A stretch of 64,000 bases of DNA from Epiperipatus broadwayi. Lineage: Eukaryota > Onychophora > Udeonychophora > Euonychophora > Peripatidae. Shown here one piece after another: positions 24,390 through 42,121 of this stretch. How positions within the stretch are numbered: position 1 is the first letter of the stretch; the number at the start of each line of letters is the position of its first letter. The stretch spans positions 5,911,922 through 5,975,921 of the forward strand of contig JAQFVV010000042.1 in the NCBI GenBank assembly GCA_028023455.1, in the 5' to 3' direction. The notes under the pieces are model-generated. The model was not told the DNA's origin and ran no database searches. It saw only the letters and a program-made list of their open reading frames with translations. Both the position numbers and the translations under genes were made by a program.

Positions 24390-24452
24390 GAATATCCTAG
24401 CACCTCCCTGACAATGCCAGTAGCAGAAACCGGTCTGGAGTTGGGGATATTC
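24390..24452 (+). ncRNA. hammerhead-like ribozyme, family 2, copy a (core changed)
   Basis: Plus strand, 63 nt: GAAUAUC, CUAGCACCUCC, CUGACAA, UGC-CAGUA-GCA, GAA, ACCGGU, C, UGGAGUUGGG, GAUAUUC. Outer helix I (GAAUAUC/GAUAUUC) is 7 perfect pairs, helix II UGC/GCA, helix III the palindrome ACCGGU with a GUC triplet. CUGACAA has A in place of G8, so it is probably weak or dead. Sense direction in a drk intron. Confidence 0.65.
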
Positions 24453-24770
24453 TGCAAATCTTGTTAAGAGCTTATTTTGCTAGCTCTTTATATAACATTT
24501 GTAAATACAAGCTTATTAAATTAGGTCATATGACATCTGACTTGATTTTTTTTGTAATTTTATTTTTTGCTATTAAGGCTTTGGCAATTTTGTATTGCTA
24601 AAGCTATTAATATATAGTGTATCTGAACTTAGTTCAGTCCCCTGTAGCTATTTAAGTTAGATAGCTGGATTGGACGACATATGGATATCTGAAAATTTCA
24701 GATTTTCTACTTAATAGTTATACATTAGATAAAGTGCTGGGCTTGTCCTGGTATTTCTAATCTAATGCTT

Positions 24771-24833
24771 GAATATCTTAGCACTTCACTGACGATGCCT
24801 GTAGCAGAAACCGGTCTGGGATTGGGGATATTC
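24771..24833 (+). ncRNA. hammerhead-like ribozyme, family 2, copy b (intact core)
   Basis: Plus strand, 63 nt: GAAUAUC, UUAGCACUUCA, CUGACGA, UGC-CUGUA-GCA, GAA, ACCGGU, C, UGGGAUUGGG, GAUAUUC. CUGACGA fits the invariant CUGANGA. Helix I has a 7-bp outer part and a short inner part next to the core (UUCA/UGGG with wobble), helix II is 3 bp, helix III is ACCGGU with predicted cleavage after 24816. It lies 1.1 kb into the drk intron after the SH3-1 exon, in the sense direction. Confidence 0.75.
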
Positions 24834-24885
24834 TGCAAAGTTTGTTAAGAGCTTATTTTGTGAGCTCTATATATAACATTACTGT

Positions 24886-26440
24886 ATCATAAGAGAACTG
24901 TTACATTTAATGTAATTATATATGTGTACACTAGTTATGTGGATAAAAAACAATAGGAAATCTCTAGGAAATAAATATTTTTGTTGTTGAAAGTATTAAG
25001 TTATTACTTCTATTGTTATTAAAAAGCCTTATAAGTAAGAATCTATTATTCATAAATTTTCATTTTTTTATATTTGACCTTCAAATTGGAAAATCATTTT
25101 AGATTTTCAAAAGGAAACAATAAGTTGTTTTTAAAAAATTATGCTATCATATAAATTATGAAAAGCTTTTTACTCTAAAAGTAGTGGTGTATTGAAAGAA
25201 ATCTATCTGATATCAAGTTGTGATTTATCTATTTTTAATAATTTAAAATGTTTTATAATAAACACAATATTTGGATTTGGATGATATAAAATTTATACAA
25301 TTATAAATATTATATTATATAGTCCTTGTAAATTATTTTTTTCCTCCTTTGTTTTTGCTGCCTTCATATATAATATTGAATTTTAAAAATCTTGAATATA
25401 TAAGTTTTTTTGCTGAAAAGTGTAAGATTTTTAAAATTCAAAATTATAAATATTCTTAAATAGAAAGCGAATATAAGAGGAATATGGAAAAATAAAAGAA
25501 TGAATGTCAATTAGTCAAGATGAGTATAATTATAGAAAGTTTGAAATTTGAATATGTATTAAATATTGAAAGATTTATTAATATTGGTCACTTATCAGTT
25601 ATCATGGATGTTCTACACTATACATGATATATTATTATTTGTATAATAAAAATAAAGGAATAAAATTGTGATATACAAAATATAACATTTGTTTAACCCA
25701 ATCTTTTAAATCTAATTACTTTCAGATAATAATTAATTATATTTTAGCCCAATTTAACATCTTTAATACATAGTGAATATGAATTATTTTATAAGGTACA
25801 TTCAATTCAGTTGTGATTTAACCATATGTTGAAAATTATAGCAACAGATTTCACTAGAAGCCATGTTTATTTTTTTGTCATGGTACTCGTATTTTTTATG
25901 TGTATTTTTGTTAATATAATCTATTTATGTAATATTAAGATTTTATTTAGTTTTGTTTAAATTTTAAATGATTTAAATTATGCTACTGTATTATCTACAA
26001 GTATAGCATATAAGTTTGATCTATTAGATTTCGCTGAGGAAAGTCCTGCGCTCTTTTTTTAATTCTCCTTCCTTCTCTTTTTATTCTGATGCAGTATTCA
26101 TATTTGGCATCCAAGATGAGAGTTTTGGTTGAGACGTGACAGATTATAAGAAAATTTAAAGGTTTATGTTTGACTTTTAACTAGTATTGTTATAATGTGA
26201 TGGCAATGGCAATGATGGTGAAGCTAACATTCTTATTTTTAATGGGAGATAGAATTTGATTTTTAAAATAAAATGATATATTAATAATGATGGTATAACT
26301 TAAAATCTTAATGGCATTCATTATTTTTTGTTTGTGTTTTACGTAGCTGAAAATAAATCTAGATAAATAAAAATAAAGGAGATAGATGTGTAACTTTTGA
26401 GAGATATTTAAAAACTTTAGATGTAGTGAAAAAGAATAAA
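24886..26440. other. drk intron, AT-rich
   Basis: No gene or recognisable repeat. Confidence 0.4.
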
Positions 26441-26454
26441 ATTATAGTAGATAC

Positions 26455-26540
26455 ATGTTGCTGCCCTTGTTTGCAATGGCAAAATGCCATATTAAAAAGT
26501 CACAGATGGCATTCTGTCTTCGCATACATGGGCAGCAAGG
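26455..26540. repeat. short imperfect palindrome (MITE-like)
   Basis: CATGTTGCTGCCC...GCAATGGCAAAATGCCAT on the left and ATGGCATTCTG...GCATACATGGGCAGCAA on the right are roughly complementary around a short AT loop. No target duplication was resolved. Confidence 0.55.
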
Positions 26541-27403
26541 GTAATATGCAAGTACCAAAATTATGTATAAAACTTCTGTATAGATAGATATTACACTTGT
26601 TTATACATCGATTATTAATAATTATTACAATATTTTTATTAATTTTGTGTCTTAAACAACATTTCAAAATACATTATAAAAATATCTATGTAAATATCAA
26701 TTGTTCTTACATCAGTTCTTGTTATTTTTGCTATCATTGAGACAAGAATTCAAGGAATCTCAAATAAGAAGATATAATGCTAAAGGGACTTTGAGAATTC
26801 CTGAAACAGGTTCTTAAAGCATTTCAGAAATTTCAAGATAAAACGTGAAGGATAAAATACAATCATGCTGATAAAAACTTCAATTATCACACAAAAAAAA
26901 TAATTTTCATATAAAAATAGCTGGGCAGTTTTATTATGTTTTGATGCCAATTAAACATTAACATTATTACTGTAGGACTTTAGACCTTATCAAATTCTTT
27001 TCTCAGAAATCCCTTACAAGACAAAACATTAAATTAATTTTCCTAATCAAAAAAAAAAAAAAGAAGGGGGCGGGGGAGAGAAACTACTATCACCAATTTG
27101 AAAAAATGTCTAAAGTAACAATTGTAATGTAGCAGTTGTGTTGTATTCAGCTTTATAGGATTGAAAAATGATCTTGATTCCCATGTGAAGAAGATATAAA
27201 AGAAATGTGTAAAAGTATAAAGGAAGAATTAATATATGTACAAGGAAATCAATTGGAAAATATAAAGGAAGGGCTTAGTTGAAAAAAAGTTTTACCATCA
27301 AAATTATGGAATTTATTTTAAAGTATGTTTAGATTCAAATAGAGTATATGTATGCTTTTGAAGAAAAGAGGGAATGATTTAATAATTTCAACACTGAGAA
27401 TAT
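26541..27403. other. drk intron, AT-rich
   Basis: No feature recognised apart from an A/G-rich low-complexity stretch near 27050-27080. Confidence 0.4.
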
Positions 27404-27709
27404 ATGTATATGATAATGATTTATAAAAATTATAATTTTTACAGACAAGGTGGAACATTTTCAAGTGTTGAAGGATTTTTTTTTTTTGTACAGCACATGC
27501 ATGAAGAAAAAAACTTAGTTTTAGCCAGAAATCATGCCTTTTTTACATCAACAAATTTTGCATTTACGGAAACTTACAGCTTTTATCTTATTGGATTCTC
27601 GGATGATAAATATACTGAAACAGTAAGGTCTGCTTTGCAGATCTTCGTTTCATCTTTTCTCACCTACTTCCGACCCTCATACCTTAGTTTGAACCCCAAT
27701 CTATCGTAG
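27404..27709 (+). other. open frame of 101 codons, unidentified
   Basis: Composition is more balanced than the surroundings after about 27440 and the frame stays open for about 290 bp, with text such as VQHMHEEKNLVLARNHAFFT. I recognise no domain. It has no obvious splice context. It may be a fragment of a transposon; it could also be chance. Confidence 0.25.
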
Positions 27710-28099
27710 TGTGTCTGCAATACGCTTATATACCGAAAATCCCGCCTAATTTTAAACCACGAGTACAATGCTCATATTATATATATAACTCATTCCCAAA
27801 TAAATAAAAGATTATAGATTATGTATATGTTCACATAATTTTGATTTATTAAAAAGTAGGTTATATAAGTCGTAATTGCGCACACACTATGATATGCATT
27901 TTAAAACATATCAAAATTATAAATTGTTAAAGTTATTTTGTTTGAATCTATTTACAAATATATATTACCGTCGTAATATATTTTGATTTAAAATAAAATT
28001 CATTAGTAAATATTCGTTTAGTAAATAGATTCAAATATTGCAATTTAAAAGTAAAATAATTTTTGTTTAATTTAATAAAAGTCATTCCAAATATTTCTG

Positions 28100-29220
28100 T
28101 TAAAATAAATGAGGGACAATAGTTTAATTAGTTAATATTATATAAGTTTATCTAAAAACAGCAGATGTCCACTTAAGGTTTTCTTTAATTAATAAAAGTA
28201 ATTTTTAATTAAATCTAGTTTGTAATTCGAATGTCGACAGGGAAATTAACAAAAGAAATTAATTAATGTTGAATTCCTTTAGACATTCGGATAGATTTAA
28301 TTACAGCTGATAAGTCCGATATATTTTTGTAACGCTCCAGGGCAGTTCTATTGTTAATTTCTAACATAAAAAGGGGGGTTTTCTTTTGTTCTCCATTCTA
28401 ATGTTTCTAAGAGAAATCATTCTGAGGTCTAATGTTTCTAACCAAAATTATTGTAGTAATTTGTAAATCTTGACATGATTGAGTAGAGCGCAAGAAGGCT
28501 ATTTCTCTCCGGAATGGTCATATGCTGCCGTAGACCATCGGAAGTTATCACACAAGGAACCCCGGAACTGCTGCTGCTGCCAAAAATATGAACATTTCCA
28601 GATTTTGCTGTTAACTCATATAAAAACCCACCGACCATCAATCTACCTAAAATGCTTCTCCAGAGGTAACCCTAAAATAACCCAAGAGCTCTTGTGATAA
28701 CTAACATGCTATAGCTATTTTAAATTGTTTTTCTTATATTTCACATAACTTCATTATATATTTCTTTAACGTGTTTAAATATACTCAACATTTTGCTCTC
28801 TATCCTTGGGTTAATATTTTCTATTGATTAAGTTTTCTGTTATTTTATTATGATAATGTGTCAGAATCGTCTTTGACCGAGTGAATTATTCTCTTTGATG
28901 AAAATAAGATGCTGCTATGAAGGCATATTTTAAATTTCTAAATAAGTTTCCAATTTTATTATCTTGCAAATCACTCATTCGAGGGCGATTCTATTCTTTA
29001 ATATATAATATAATCACATAGTTTAAAATCTACATGTTATTGATTTTAATCTAATATGAGAGTATGTGCAAGGTCAATGATTAAATGTGTCCCCTAATGC
29101 ATAATTGCATATATAAATCTATACTTTTCAAACTCGCAAGCGTGCATTTTCCTATTTTAATTACCGTGTTCTACTTTAATTACAAAGTTCATCATTGACG
29201 TTGAGAATGTGCGGACCCTT
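28100..29220. other. GC-richer intronic block, unidentified
   Basis: Contains an inverted pair AATTCGAATGTCGACAGG / GACATTCGGATAGATTTAAT (about 28222-28302) and balanced-composition stretches (28480-28690). Overlapping short open frames on both strands (28438-28641 -, 28479-28697 +) show no known domain. Likely old transposon sequence. Confidence 0.3.
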
Positions 29221-29224
29221 TTAA

Positions 29225-29505
29225 ATGAATTTCTGGGAATTTGATTGGGCATTTCTCTTAATCCAAGTAAAACTCATTCAGTATGTTTTATATACACTAG
29301 TCTCGTATTGCTGGTACATGAATTGGTTGTTGAGACCGCTTTGTTTTACTTTTCCAAGGATTCTTTACACGGCCAAGTCCGTTCTCTTCGCTTATTGCGA
29401 TTTCCAGGCAGAGTGTGTCCACAAATGACACACCTGGGAATTAAACGCAATCGTCACCCAGTCACTAAGTTTTGGCTGTTCATAAAATACTTTCCTACGG
29501 GTTAG
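29225..29505 (+). pseudogene. possible Jockey/R1-like LINE reverse transcriptase remnant
   Basis: The frame at 29245-29505 begins MGISLNPSKTHSVCF and later has THLGIKRNRHPVTKFW. In Jockey/R1-type RTs a G-L-x-LNPxKT-x-x-x-x-F segment is followed about 40-60 residues later by a HLG-x-x-x-(D/N)R-L-x-W segment. The match is short and the stretch between is not recognisable, so this is tentative. Confidence 0.4.
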
Positions 29506-32395
29506 CGGCGAGATGCCCTCCGTAATCATTCCGGATATTCAATATTGTTTTATTTTTATATTTATTTTACAAAGCATCCGTGACTTAAACATGTCACACC
29601 CTCCAACTTTAATAAATTCATTATCAGCAATACTGACCTCCCAATGTAACTTTATTATTATTATTATTATTATCGAATAAATGCTTTGATCACATTCCCA
29701 CTTTGTTGCTTAGTAAGCTTTTGTCCGTGCTATTCTCGAGGTCAATAAATATTTTATAACACTTAATTTCAAATATTTTCTTAAACTTGTATAATTGCTC
29801 AAAGCACCTCGCACATGTTCCTATCTCATCAAGCACATTATCGCAATGCTATTAGCCCAAGGAATAGAATATATCACTTTGCTTTAAAACCTTTTGTCAT
29901 TTATTGGAATATAATGCCAACAATTATTTAATACGCGTCCCTGTCTCATATAAGCAGACAGTGGCGTTATATATATATATAATTTATATAAATACATTTT
30001 GTGAAATTATTTAAAATTAAATTTGATATCTTATTTTATTGATTCCTATCACTGTCTCGGTCTATATATATTTTTTCTACATTTCTTTTGTAAATCCATA
30101 GACGTTAATTAGCCACCCAATCTTTTTTTAGTATAGAGTCTTTTGATTCTCCCTGACCACCAGGCACCGGTCAAAGGTTATACTAGTAGTGGCATCAGTT
30201 GCGTTATCATGTAGATGGCGCTGTGAAATTTGGACTTTAGATTCGAACTTAGTATATCTAGAAGGCAACCCCTCCTAGAATGTTCAGTTTCGTGTCTGGG
30301 GTTTGAATTCTGCAGTGTGTTAGCGAGATAGACGATTCTGACTGTTACAATACAAAACTTATTAAGATATATATCCTAGTTAAAAGTATTAATAGACATT
30401 GAGAATAATGATTCTAATAAGAAAATGGAATAGAAAAATTTGAAGTTAATAGGAAACCATATTGAAAAATCCACATATATTTAAATATAATGAAAAGATT
30501 CCTCAAAATAATAACTTTTGACATGGCTTAACAATCTATTATTAAAAATACAATGACACCATTTCCTATCATGAAATAAGAAAATAGAATGATAAAATTA
30601 AAAAGGTATAAATATTTGGGAATTTAACTGAACATTTTTCCTATTGATTGCAGTATGCTAAATTTATTTCAAGAAAAAGATACAATGGAATTGCAGGTCA
30701 TATAAATAAGCCTAGTGGAAATTACTTTAGAAAAGCTCTTTAATTAAAAAAATATTTAAGTATATTCTTGGGGAAAGAGCAAAAAGTTCTTCAGATTTAA
30801 ATAAAAGTCCCATTTCTTGTTATCTTTTAAATTATTAATGCAGAATGAGATAAAACTATTGTTTAAGTATAGGACAAAATAAAATTATATTAACTCAGAT
30901 ACAATATTGATTACAATTTCTTAATTAAGAGACGTTAAAATACTGATATGTGACAAATTTTTTGAGTTCTATTTAGTGTCATATACTTATGTAATAAAAT
31001 AAGAACAAATGCTTTCATGATTGGAACTGAGGTAAAGGAATTTACAATACAAGAATCTCATACATAATAATATTGTTCTTGTAATGTTTATGTAAAATAA
31101 TATAGAGAAGATTAAATGAAAATATAACTTATCATAACTTTTTAAAATTAAAACCAGGAGCAATTGGAATATCACTAGGCATAGCATAGAATAGACAAAG
31201 TAACTTTCTCATTGGGAAACCTTCATTCATCCCTGTTAAGAAAGTTGGGAGCTAGTCTGTTGGGTGAGTGTTTGATCTAAGATTCCCATTGTGCTGCTCA
31301 GTATTGTAAGATGTTTCAGCAGACAGCATACTCTTTTCACCAGCTCAGAATATGAGATTTAATTGTAAATTTATTACCATGTTTTCTTTTTATATGGAGA
31401 CTGTTCTTGACAAATGCTGAAGTGTTACATGTGAACAGGGAAGATTAATAATTTATCATTTTGAAAATATTAAAACTATATATTGTTAGCTTTTTTTAAA
31501 AAAAAAAAAAAAGTTAAAATAATATTTTTGATTACACTAATGATTAAAACTAGGATATTCAGGGTAAGTAAAATCATGTGGAGAGAAAAGAAGGAATTTT
31601 AATGAAGTGCAAGGTTGTTTGCATCAAAATTGTTTCTATATCTAGACAAAATATTTTGTTTATGAATTGTCATTTAGGAAGTACAGGCTACAATAGTCTA
31701 TAAATTCTGCCAAAGTTAATTTTCTCTGATAATGCAGCTTGTGCTTTGACTAAATGTAAAGATTTAATTTATAATTGATTTTGATAAGTATTAAAATGTT
31801 AAATGGAAATTACAGATAGTGCTTGTATATAATTGAATTATTTTTTGTTTTGTTTTTTAATCTCTCAGCCATTTATGAAAGAGATGTTACATTAAAATCA
31901 AGAAAAAGTTTATATTTTTTTAAGGTTTTTATAATAAAAATTATATCTGAGACAGCTTGACATGAAAACAAAATTGGACTTCATAAAATTATAACTGTTT
32001 ATAGTGTTGCATAGAAAGTATTTGCTATTTTAATTACATAATTATATATTAGCATTATATAAATTTGTTAATGCATACTGGGAATTAGAAACAAGGTTAT
32101 AATAAATTAACAAAGAATTATATTATCTATATTTTTCAAATTAATGAGATTGATTTCCATTTTAGAAAAAATTGAATTATTGTAAGAATAAATGTATACT
32201 ACATAATATTATGATTTTTGTTGTATTTATATCTTTACCAAATACCTATAATATTTAAATAAAGTTAAATTTTTCTAAAGACATTCAATATTCATATTAG
32301 ATGATGGAAATAGTCCAATATATAAATGCAACTAAAACACCATCATCACAAACCTTCTTGAAGACACTTATATGTTGTTTTTTTTTTAATAAGTC
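29506..32395. other. drk intron, mostly AT-rich, one GC-richer patch
   Basis: An (ATT)n microsatellite lies near 29651-29675. A GC-richer patch at 30120-30350 (GTAGATGGCGCTGTGAAATT region) looks like the edge of a transposon but has no ends I can pair. The rest shows nothing. Confidence 0.35.
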
Positions 32396-32403
32396 ATGTA
32401 TAT

Positions 32404-33010
32404 TAGCGTTTATCAACCTTTTTGCCACGCAACCCAATAGACTTCATTAAAATAGTTCTGCAACCCAAATGTTTATTACATAAATTATAATATAAAATAA
32501 AAGAGATATTACATTACCATGGTACTGTATATATGTATATATTTGGATCAGTTCAATAATATTTATAATGAACAAATAATTTGTAAGTTAAAAGTTGAGT
32601 TAAAGTTAAACTACATATTTTTAATTTAAAAGCTTAACATATTGTGTTAATTACCAAAAAAAAAGTGTTTATTTTCAAATAAGATTGCATTAATTTTCCA
32701 CCATTGGCGCTGGTTGACGCTTTGGCTGCATTAATTTTAATTGCATTTTTGATTGCAATTTTTTGAACAATTACATTTTAAAAATAATTGCGAAATTTAA
32801 CATTATGATTCTTTAAGTTCAAATTTACAATTGAATTTGAGAAAAGTACACAAAGCATAGGTAGTATTACTCACTAATTTTTTTTATTAATACTAATATT
32901 TTCTTAAGATATAAAAAGATTTTTACTATCATATATGTACGTTTTTATTTCTTGGTGTATATTCACGACTCATTAAAAATTTAATGCGATTCAAAGGTTG
33001 AGAAATGCTG
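32404..33010. mobile_element. hAT-like MITE (607 bp)
   Basis: The left end reads TAGCGTTTATCAACCTTTTT and the right end GGTTGAGAAATGCTG, forms of the hAT end CAGCGTTTCTCAACC. Flanks ATGTATAT (32396-32403) and ATATATAT (33011-33018) match at 7 of 8 positions, consistent with an 8-bp target duplication. No transposase remains. Confidence 0.75.
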
Positions 33011-33018
33011 ATATATAT

Positions 33019-37949
<4,931 letters not shown>

Positions 37950-39440
37950 TAGACAGGTGTGTACTACCGAATATGTATATGATGTATCAATATACGTGCC
38001 TGTGTATTTTTATTTAATTAAGTGGTTTGACCTAAAATATTATTATTCAAATCTTATGGGTTATTCTCGCAACTGTAATATATCCCCAACGCGTATTTAT
38101 GGTCGTCCGAAGGACACCAAGCGCCAATCCTATACGAATATAAGAATTACGCGAAGTGGATATATTACCAACAAGAATACTATTTACGTAATGTGAGAGA
38201 GGTTTTGACCATCAGCTAGCTCAGTCTCATGGTCGGGTGGCATCACAGCCGTGAGTAGCCACGAATGGGGTAAGAGTTCTCTTTTATTCTTATTTTTAAA
38301 CATAAAAATAAATAAAATAATCATAAACTAAATAAATGGATTTATAAACAATTAAACTAAGTCAATACTCTACTTTCTTGATATATTTATTTAATATTAT
38401 AAACAAAACAAATTTAGCACTCTGTCATTTCAAATCGCAATCATACGTCATTCTTTCCAATAGATCTCTCATACATATCTCAAGTCGGGAAGGTCGATAC
38501 TACGAAAAGTTTGAATCGTGTGACTTTCAACACTAGTTACTTTATTACGTCCGTAATGGAACGAAGCTTTAAAGAAATCTTATAAAGTTAGTTCGTACGT
38601 CACCTTCACTGATTATTGCAAATACAAAATTTCCTTTTTATAAAGAAGATTTAAAAAGATCAACGATTAAAGTTCTTTACCTGGCTTTCCCGGGAAGTAG
38701 TAGAAGCGATTTTTATTTATTTATTATATAGTTCCATTCCACAGGTAAATTAGGCAATTCAAGGTAACGATTTGAGATCTTTATGTCCGTTGGCCGACTA
38801 GGTTCATTTGATTCCACGCTGGAATTATGTGTTGTTTCGAGGCATCATGGTTTTATTGAGGCAGCTGCAGCAGGTTGGGATCAGGGACCTGAATCCGATG
38901 CGGCTTCTCTTACCCCGACATTTCTTTTGAAATCGCCATTATATATTTAAATATTAAAACCGTTTAGGTATACACTATTGTAGCTCTGCCGGAAAAAGAT
39001 CCTATGCATTCTGGGTGGTTCGCTTTTATAGCCCCCTCCATTGGTTCTAGAAGCTTCTTTTTTATCTCGCTTCCGATTTTCAATGTGGAATAACCAAATC
39101 TGTTAGACATGTGAAAACTCGTGTCATAGTTTCTATTGTAATATAACAGAAAATAAAATCTCATTCTGCCGGAAAACTCTAGTTTTTTCAACGTGAAACA
39201 AAAAATCTCGTTTCTCTCTTTTCACTACTTAATTCATTCATACACGCATTTGTCACACACATATATATATAATTTAAAATGACAGAGTCCCTCCTCCCAT
39301 GTTTATGTATTTGTAACCACCACCACGTAATAAACAAAATTAAATATTATATATATATCTACCTCCATATATGTTTACCGATTAAATAATTTATTTGTGA
39401 CTGGGTTCGAACCCATTCTGTCACAACGTAAATATACTAC
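37950..39440. other. GC-richer block, probably old transposon(s)
   Basis: Balanced composition with many CG dinucleotides. Internal inverted words: CTCTGTCATTTCAAAT near 38422 and ATTTAAAATGACAGAG near 39272; GGGGTAAGAG near 38277 and CTCTTACCCC near 38907. A palindrome TGACTGGGTTCGAACCCA at about 39397-39414 looks like a tRNA T-arm but has no box A. No frame with a recognisable product. Confidence 0.35.
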
Positions 39441-39599
39441 ATAGAATATGCATTTAAACAACTCAAATCGTTTTACTCCAGGCCAAAAGTCTGTATCCAA
39501 AATACTAGTTTACTGATGTACTGATGTGTTCAATGCAAAATGAGAATGTTAGCATAAAACCAACATGCTGACAGGAATTTACATCTGTAGCAGGATATC

Positions 39600-40640
39600 A
39601 TTAAAGAAACAATGATCCTCGTCCAGTACAGGAATGTGCATCTGTCTGGTGAGGTAATTATCTAAAATATATTGGAAAGAAATGCTTTATAATGGGGGAA
39701 TAGCAGTCTTTGCTGGCTTACTGTCCCAACCAGAGCATAAGGAATCAGTGGCATAGGAAATATGTCTACGACCATTGGCAACGCGATGCATTCAGTTGGG
39801 TGATATACCCTGTATGCTAACGCAGTACAAGGGAATGAGAATTCAGTACACCTTCCCAGATTAGATTGACATAAAACACTCGAACATCCCTCCACCAGCA
39901 CCGATTCAACTATGAAACAATTAGCCCAAAATTAACCTACTTAAACTAACATAATCTTAAAAGAAGCTATGCAGCCATTTACACCTATATTTAAATTTAT
40001 TAATTTAAATTAGTTTACTAAAATATTAATAAATAATTTAACATTTACTTCGTCAGAGAAGAAATTTCCTTTAGGAGTTAAGTGATATTTAGAATTAATA
40101 TTTGAAAAGTTAGTATTTTAGCTTAACAGTTCAAATCTCATTTTTAAAGAAAAAGCGCGATAGGAAGTATGAACTTTTGTGGTCCTTGATGAGTCTGAGC
40201 ATCATTTATTAATATTGTTATTGGTGGAGACGAATCCATTACCATTTTCCAGGAACCATCAGTCTGGAGGACCCCTCAGCTGGTGCAAATACTGAAAATG
40301 AAATTTATTGTGTGACCCCTATGTTGTGGAAGTCTGCAATATATGTATAAAATATGTTTAACTAAAACAAGTAATCAGCAAGAGCAATCTAAAAAAACTC
40401 AAAAGTTGTATTTTTATGTCATTTTGAATTGCATATCATCGAATTCCAGGATCAATCTTGACTGGTGTAGCATTGTTCTTAGTGGCGATGATGATTTTTC
40501 TCTTTGGACTGTGTTCATTTGCATTGTTATTCACCGGTTCGCTTTAGATCGGGAACACCAAATTTTATTACTAGGAATTTTTAATTGATCTCTTATCTGA
40601 CTTACTATCAGTTAAATGCTCTAAGAGCCTGTTTGCTATT
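39600..40640. other. GC-richer intronic block, unidentified
   Basis: Balanced-composition DNA with short open frames (39662-39901 -, 40343-40588 +) that show no domain I know. Could be transposon debris. Confidence 0.3.
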
Positions 40641-41937
40641 ACATCATTACATCTAAATAGAAAATCATTTCCATCCTACTAAGATTAAAAATAACTTTTA
40701 ACATCCCTAAAAGTTGATCAATTTTACACAGTAAACGTTAATCAAATTCAGTAGTATTTTTCTTTCTGTACCCATGCCATTTTAAATTTTACTTTAACGA
40801 GTGTTAAATGTATATTTAAGCTAAAATCTTAAATGTTTATTAAATTCATTATTATAACTGATCTAAATTGTTATTAAATACAAGGTATAAATACAATTTA
40901 ATTAATTTAAAATATAGTTACAAAATTACATTTTACCTTCTTTACCCAAGAACTATACTTATCATTTAAAATTTTTTTAACTCTAATTTTTTAATCAGTG
41001 CTGCCTTTCTTTTGGGTTTTTATGACATTATTCGAATACAATTATGATATAGATTTTTCGTGCATTTTTATTATATTGCAAATTACAATTTTTTTTACAA
41101 ACAATTAAAGCAAAAATTTATTTGCTAATAAAATTGTATACAAAAAGAGAAAGAAAATTGTGTATGATTCTTCAAGATTGATGCAATATTTGTCGAATTA
41201 TAAACAAACAAGCTTTCACATTTATATAAAAATGTAGGGTTCTTCACAATAAATGGTAACAATTCTTAGAATAAAAATCATTTGTTGTTTAAAAGTTATA
41301 GTTTATGTTTAGTGTGTTTACATTGATTAAATAAATGGCTATTATTAGCATAACTAATATATAAGTTTTGTATTTTTCATAAATTTGAAAATAATATATT
41401 TAGAAAACAAAACTAAAAATAATATATTTAACAATGAGTACAAAACAAATTCATTCAATAAAGTGTGATCAACACAAGCATTTTGTAAGAAATTAAATTA
41501 ATGATAGGGTAAATTCCAACTTCATAAGAAATTTAATTATAAATCAATTCATGAATTGAAATATAAGTAAGGATTTTACTACACATCAATACAAAAAGTA
41601 AACCATGAAATCCATAAGAAAATAATTGTCAGTATTAAATCCATAAAAAATTACATTTCAAAAAGTTATTCATGTAAAAGAAAAATGAAATATGTACAGA
41701 CACCATAAAAGTTCATAGTGAAAACTTATATATACATCAAGTAAATATTTAACAAGAAAATGGTATGAAAAGTAAGCCATGTTTTCATAAGAAAGTAACT
41801 GATGGCAATAAATTTATAAATTAAATTCCAGAAAAAGCTTTTCGTATATAAAGAAAATGAAAAATGTGGATGCTAGAAAAAATATATATTTATTGTTGTA
41901 TTTACAAATAATAATATAATGACCGTGATAGCCCTAA
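40641..41937. other. drk intron, AT-rich with loose internal repeats
   Basis: Near 41570-41880 phrases such as AAAGTAAACCATGAAATCCATAAGAAA and their variants recur every 130-180 bp, suggesting a degenerate tandem repeat. Nothing else. Confidence 0.35.
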
Positions 41938-42080
41938 ACAAACTTTTTCAATAAATGCCGCAAGAGAAAGCATTTATTTGCTTGAAACCCATTTGGGATA
42001 GGGATAATTCTAGATAGAGATTTTAAATGCTTTCTCTTGCAACATTTATTGAAAAAGCTTGTTGGAGCTACTAGCACGCT
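41938..42080. repeat. short inverted repeat (MITE-like)
   Basis: AAACTTTTTCAATAAATGCC...GAGAAAGCATTT is complementary to AAATGCTTTCTC...ACATTTATTGAAAAAGCTT around a loop of about 55 nt. Arms about 35 bp. Confidence 0.7.
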
Positions 42081-42121
42081 CATTATATTACATTTATTGT
42101 TAATAAGCATTTATTTTATAT

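Larger units (their letters stand above)
24131..24885. repeat. family 2 repeat block with hammerhead cores
   Basis: A composite of one short foldback (24131-24318, ending in complementary AAATTAAGTC and TACGAGCTTTATTAAATTAA words) and two longer direct units. Shared landmarks are CATATGACATCTGACTTGAT (24295, 24525), TACTTAATAGTTATACAT then AGATAAAGTGCTGGG (24328, 24708), and the hammerhead-like cores 381 bp apart. It lies in the drk intron between the SH3-1 and SH2 exons. Confidence 0.75.

Noticed and set aside
39397-39424. GGTTCGAACC as a tRNA gene box B
   Set aside because: It is a simple palindrome with no box A or acceptor stem within tRNA distance on either strand.
39662-39901. 79-codon minus-strand open frame in a GC-richer island
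   Set aside because: Looks protein-like by composition but no domain, splice context or partner exon was found; kept only as part of an unassigned island.
41960-42010. AAGC/GCUU hairpin followed by GAAAC in the 41938-42080 inverted repeat
   Set aside because: Only helix II and GAAA are seen; the preceding seven bases (CAAGAGA) do not fit CUGANGA.
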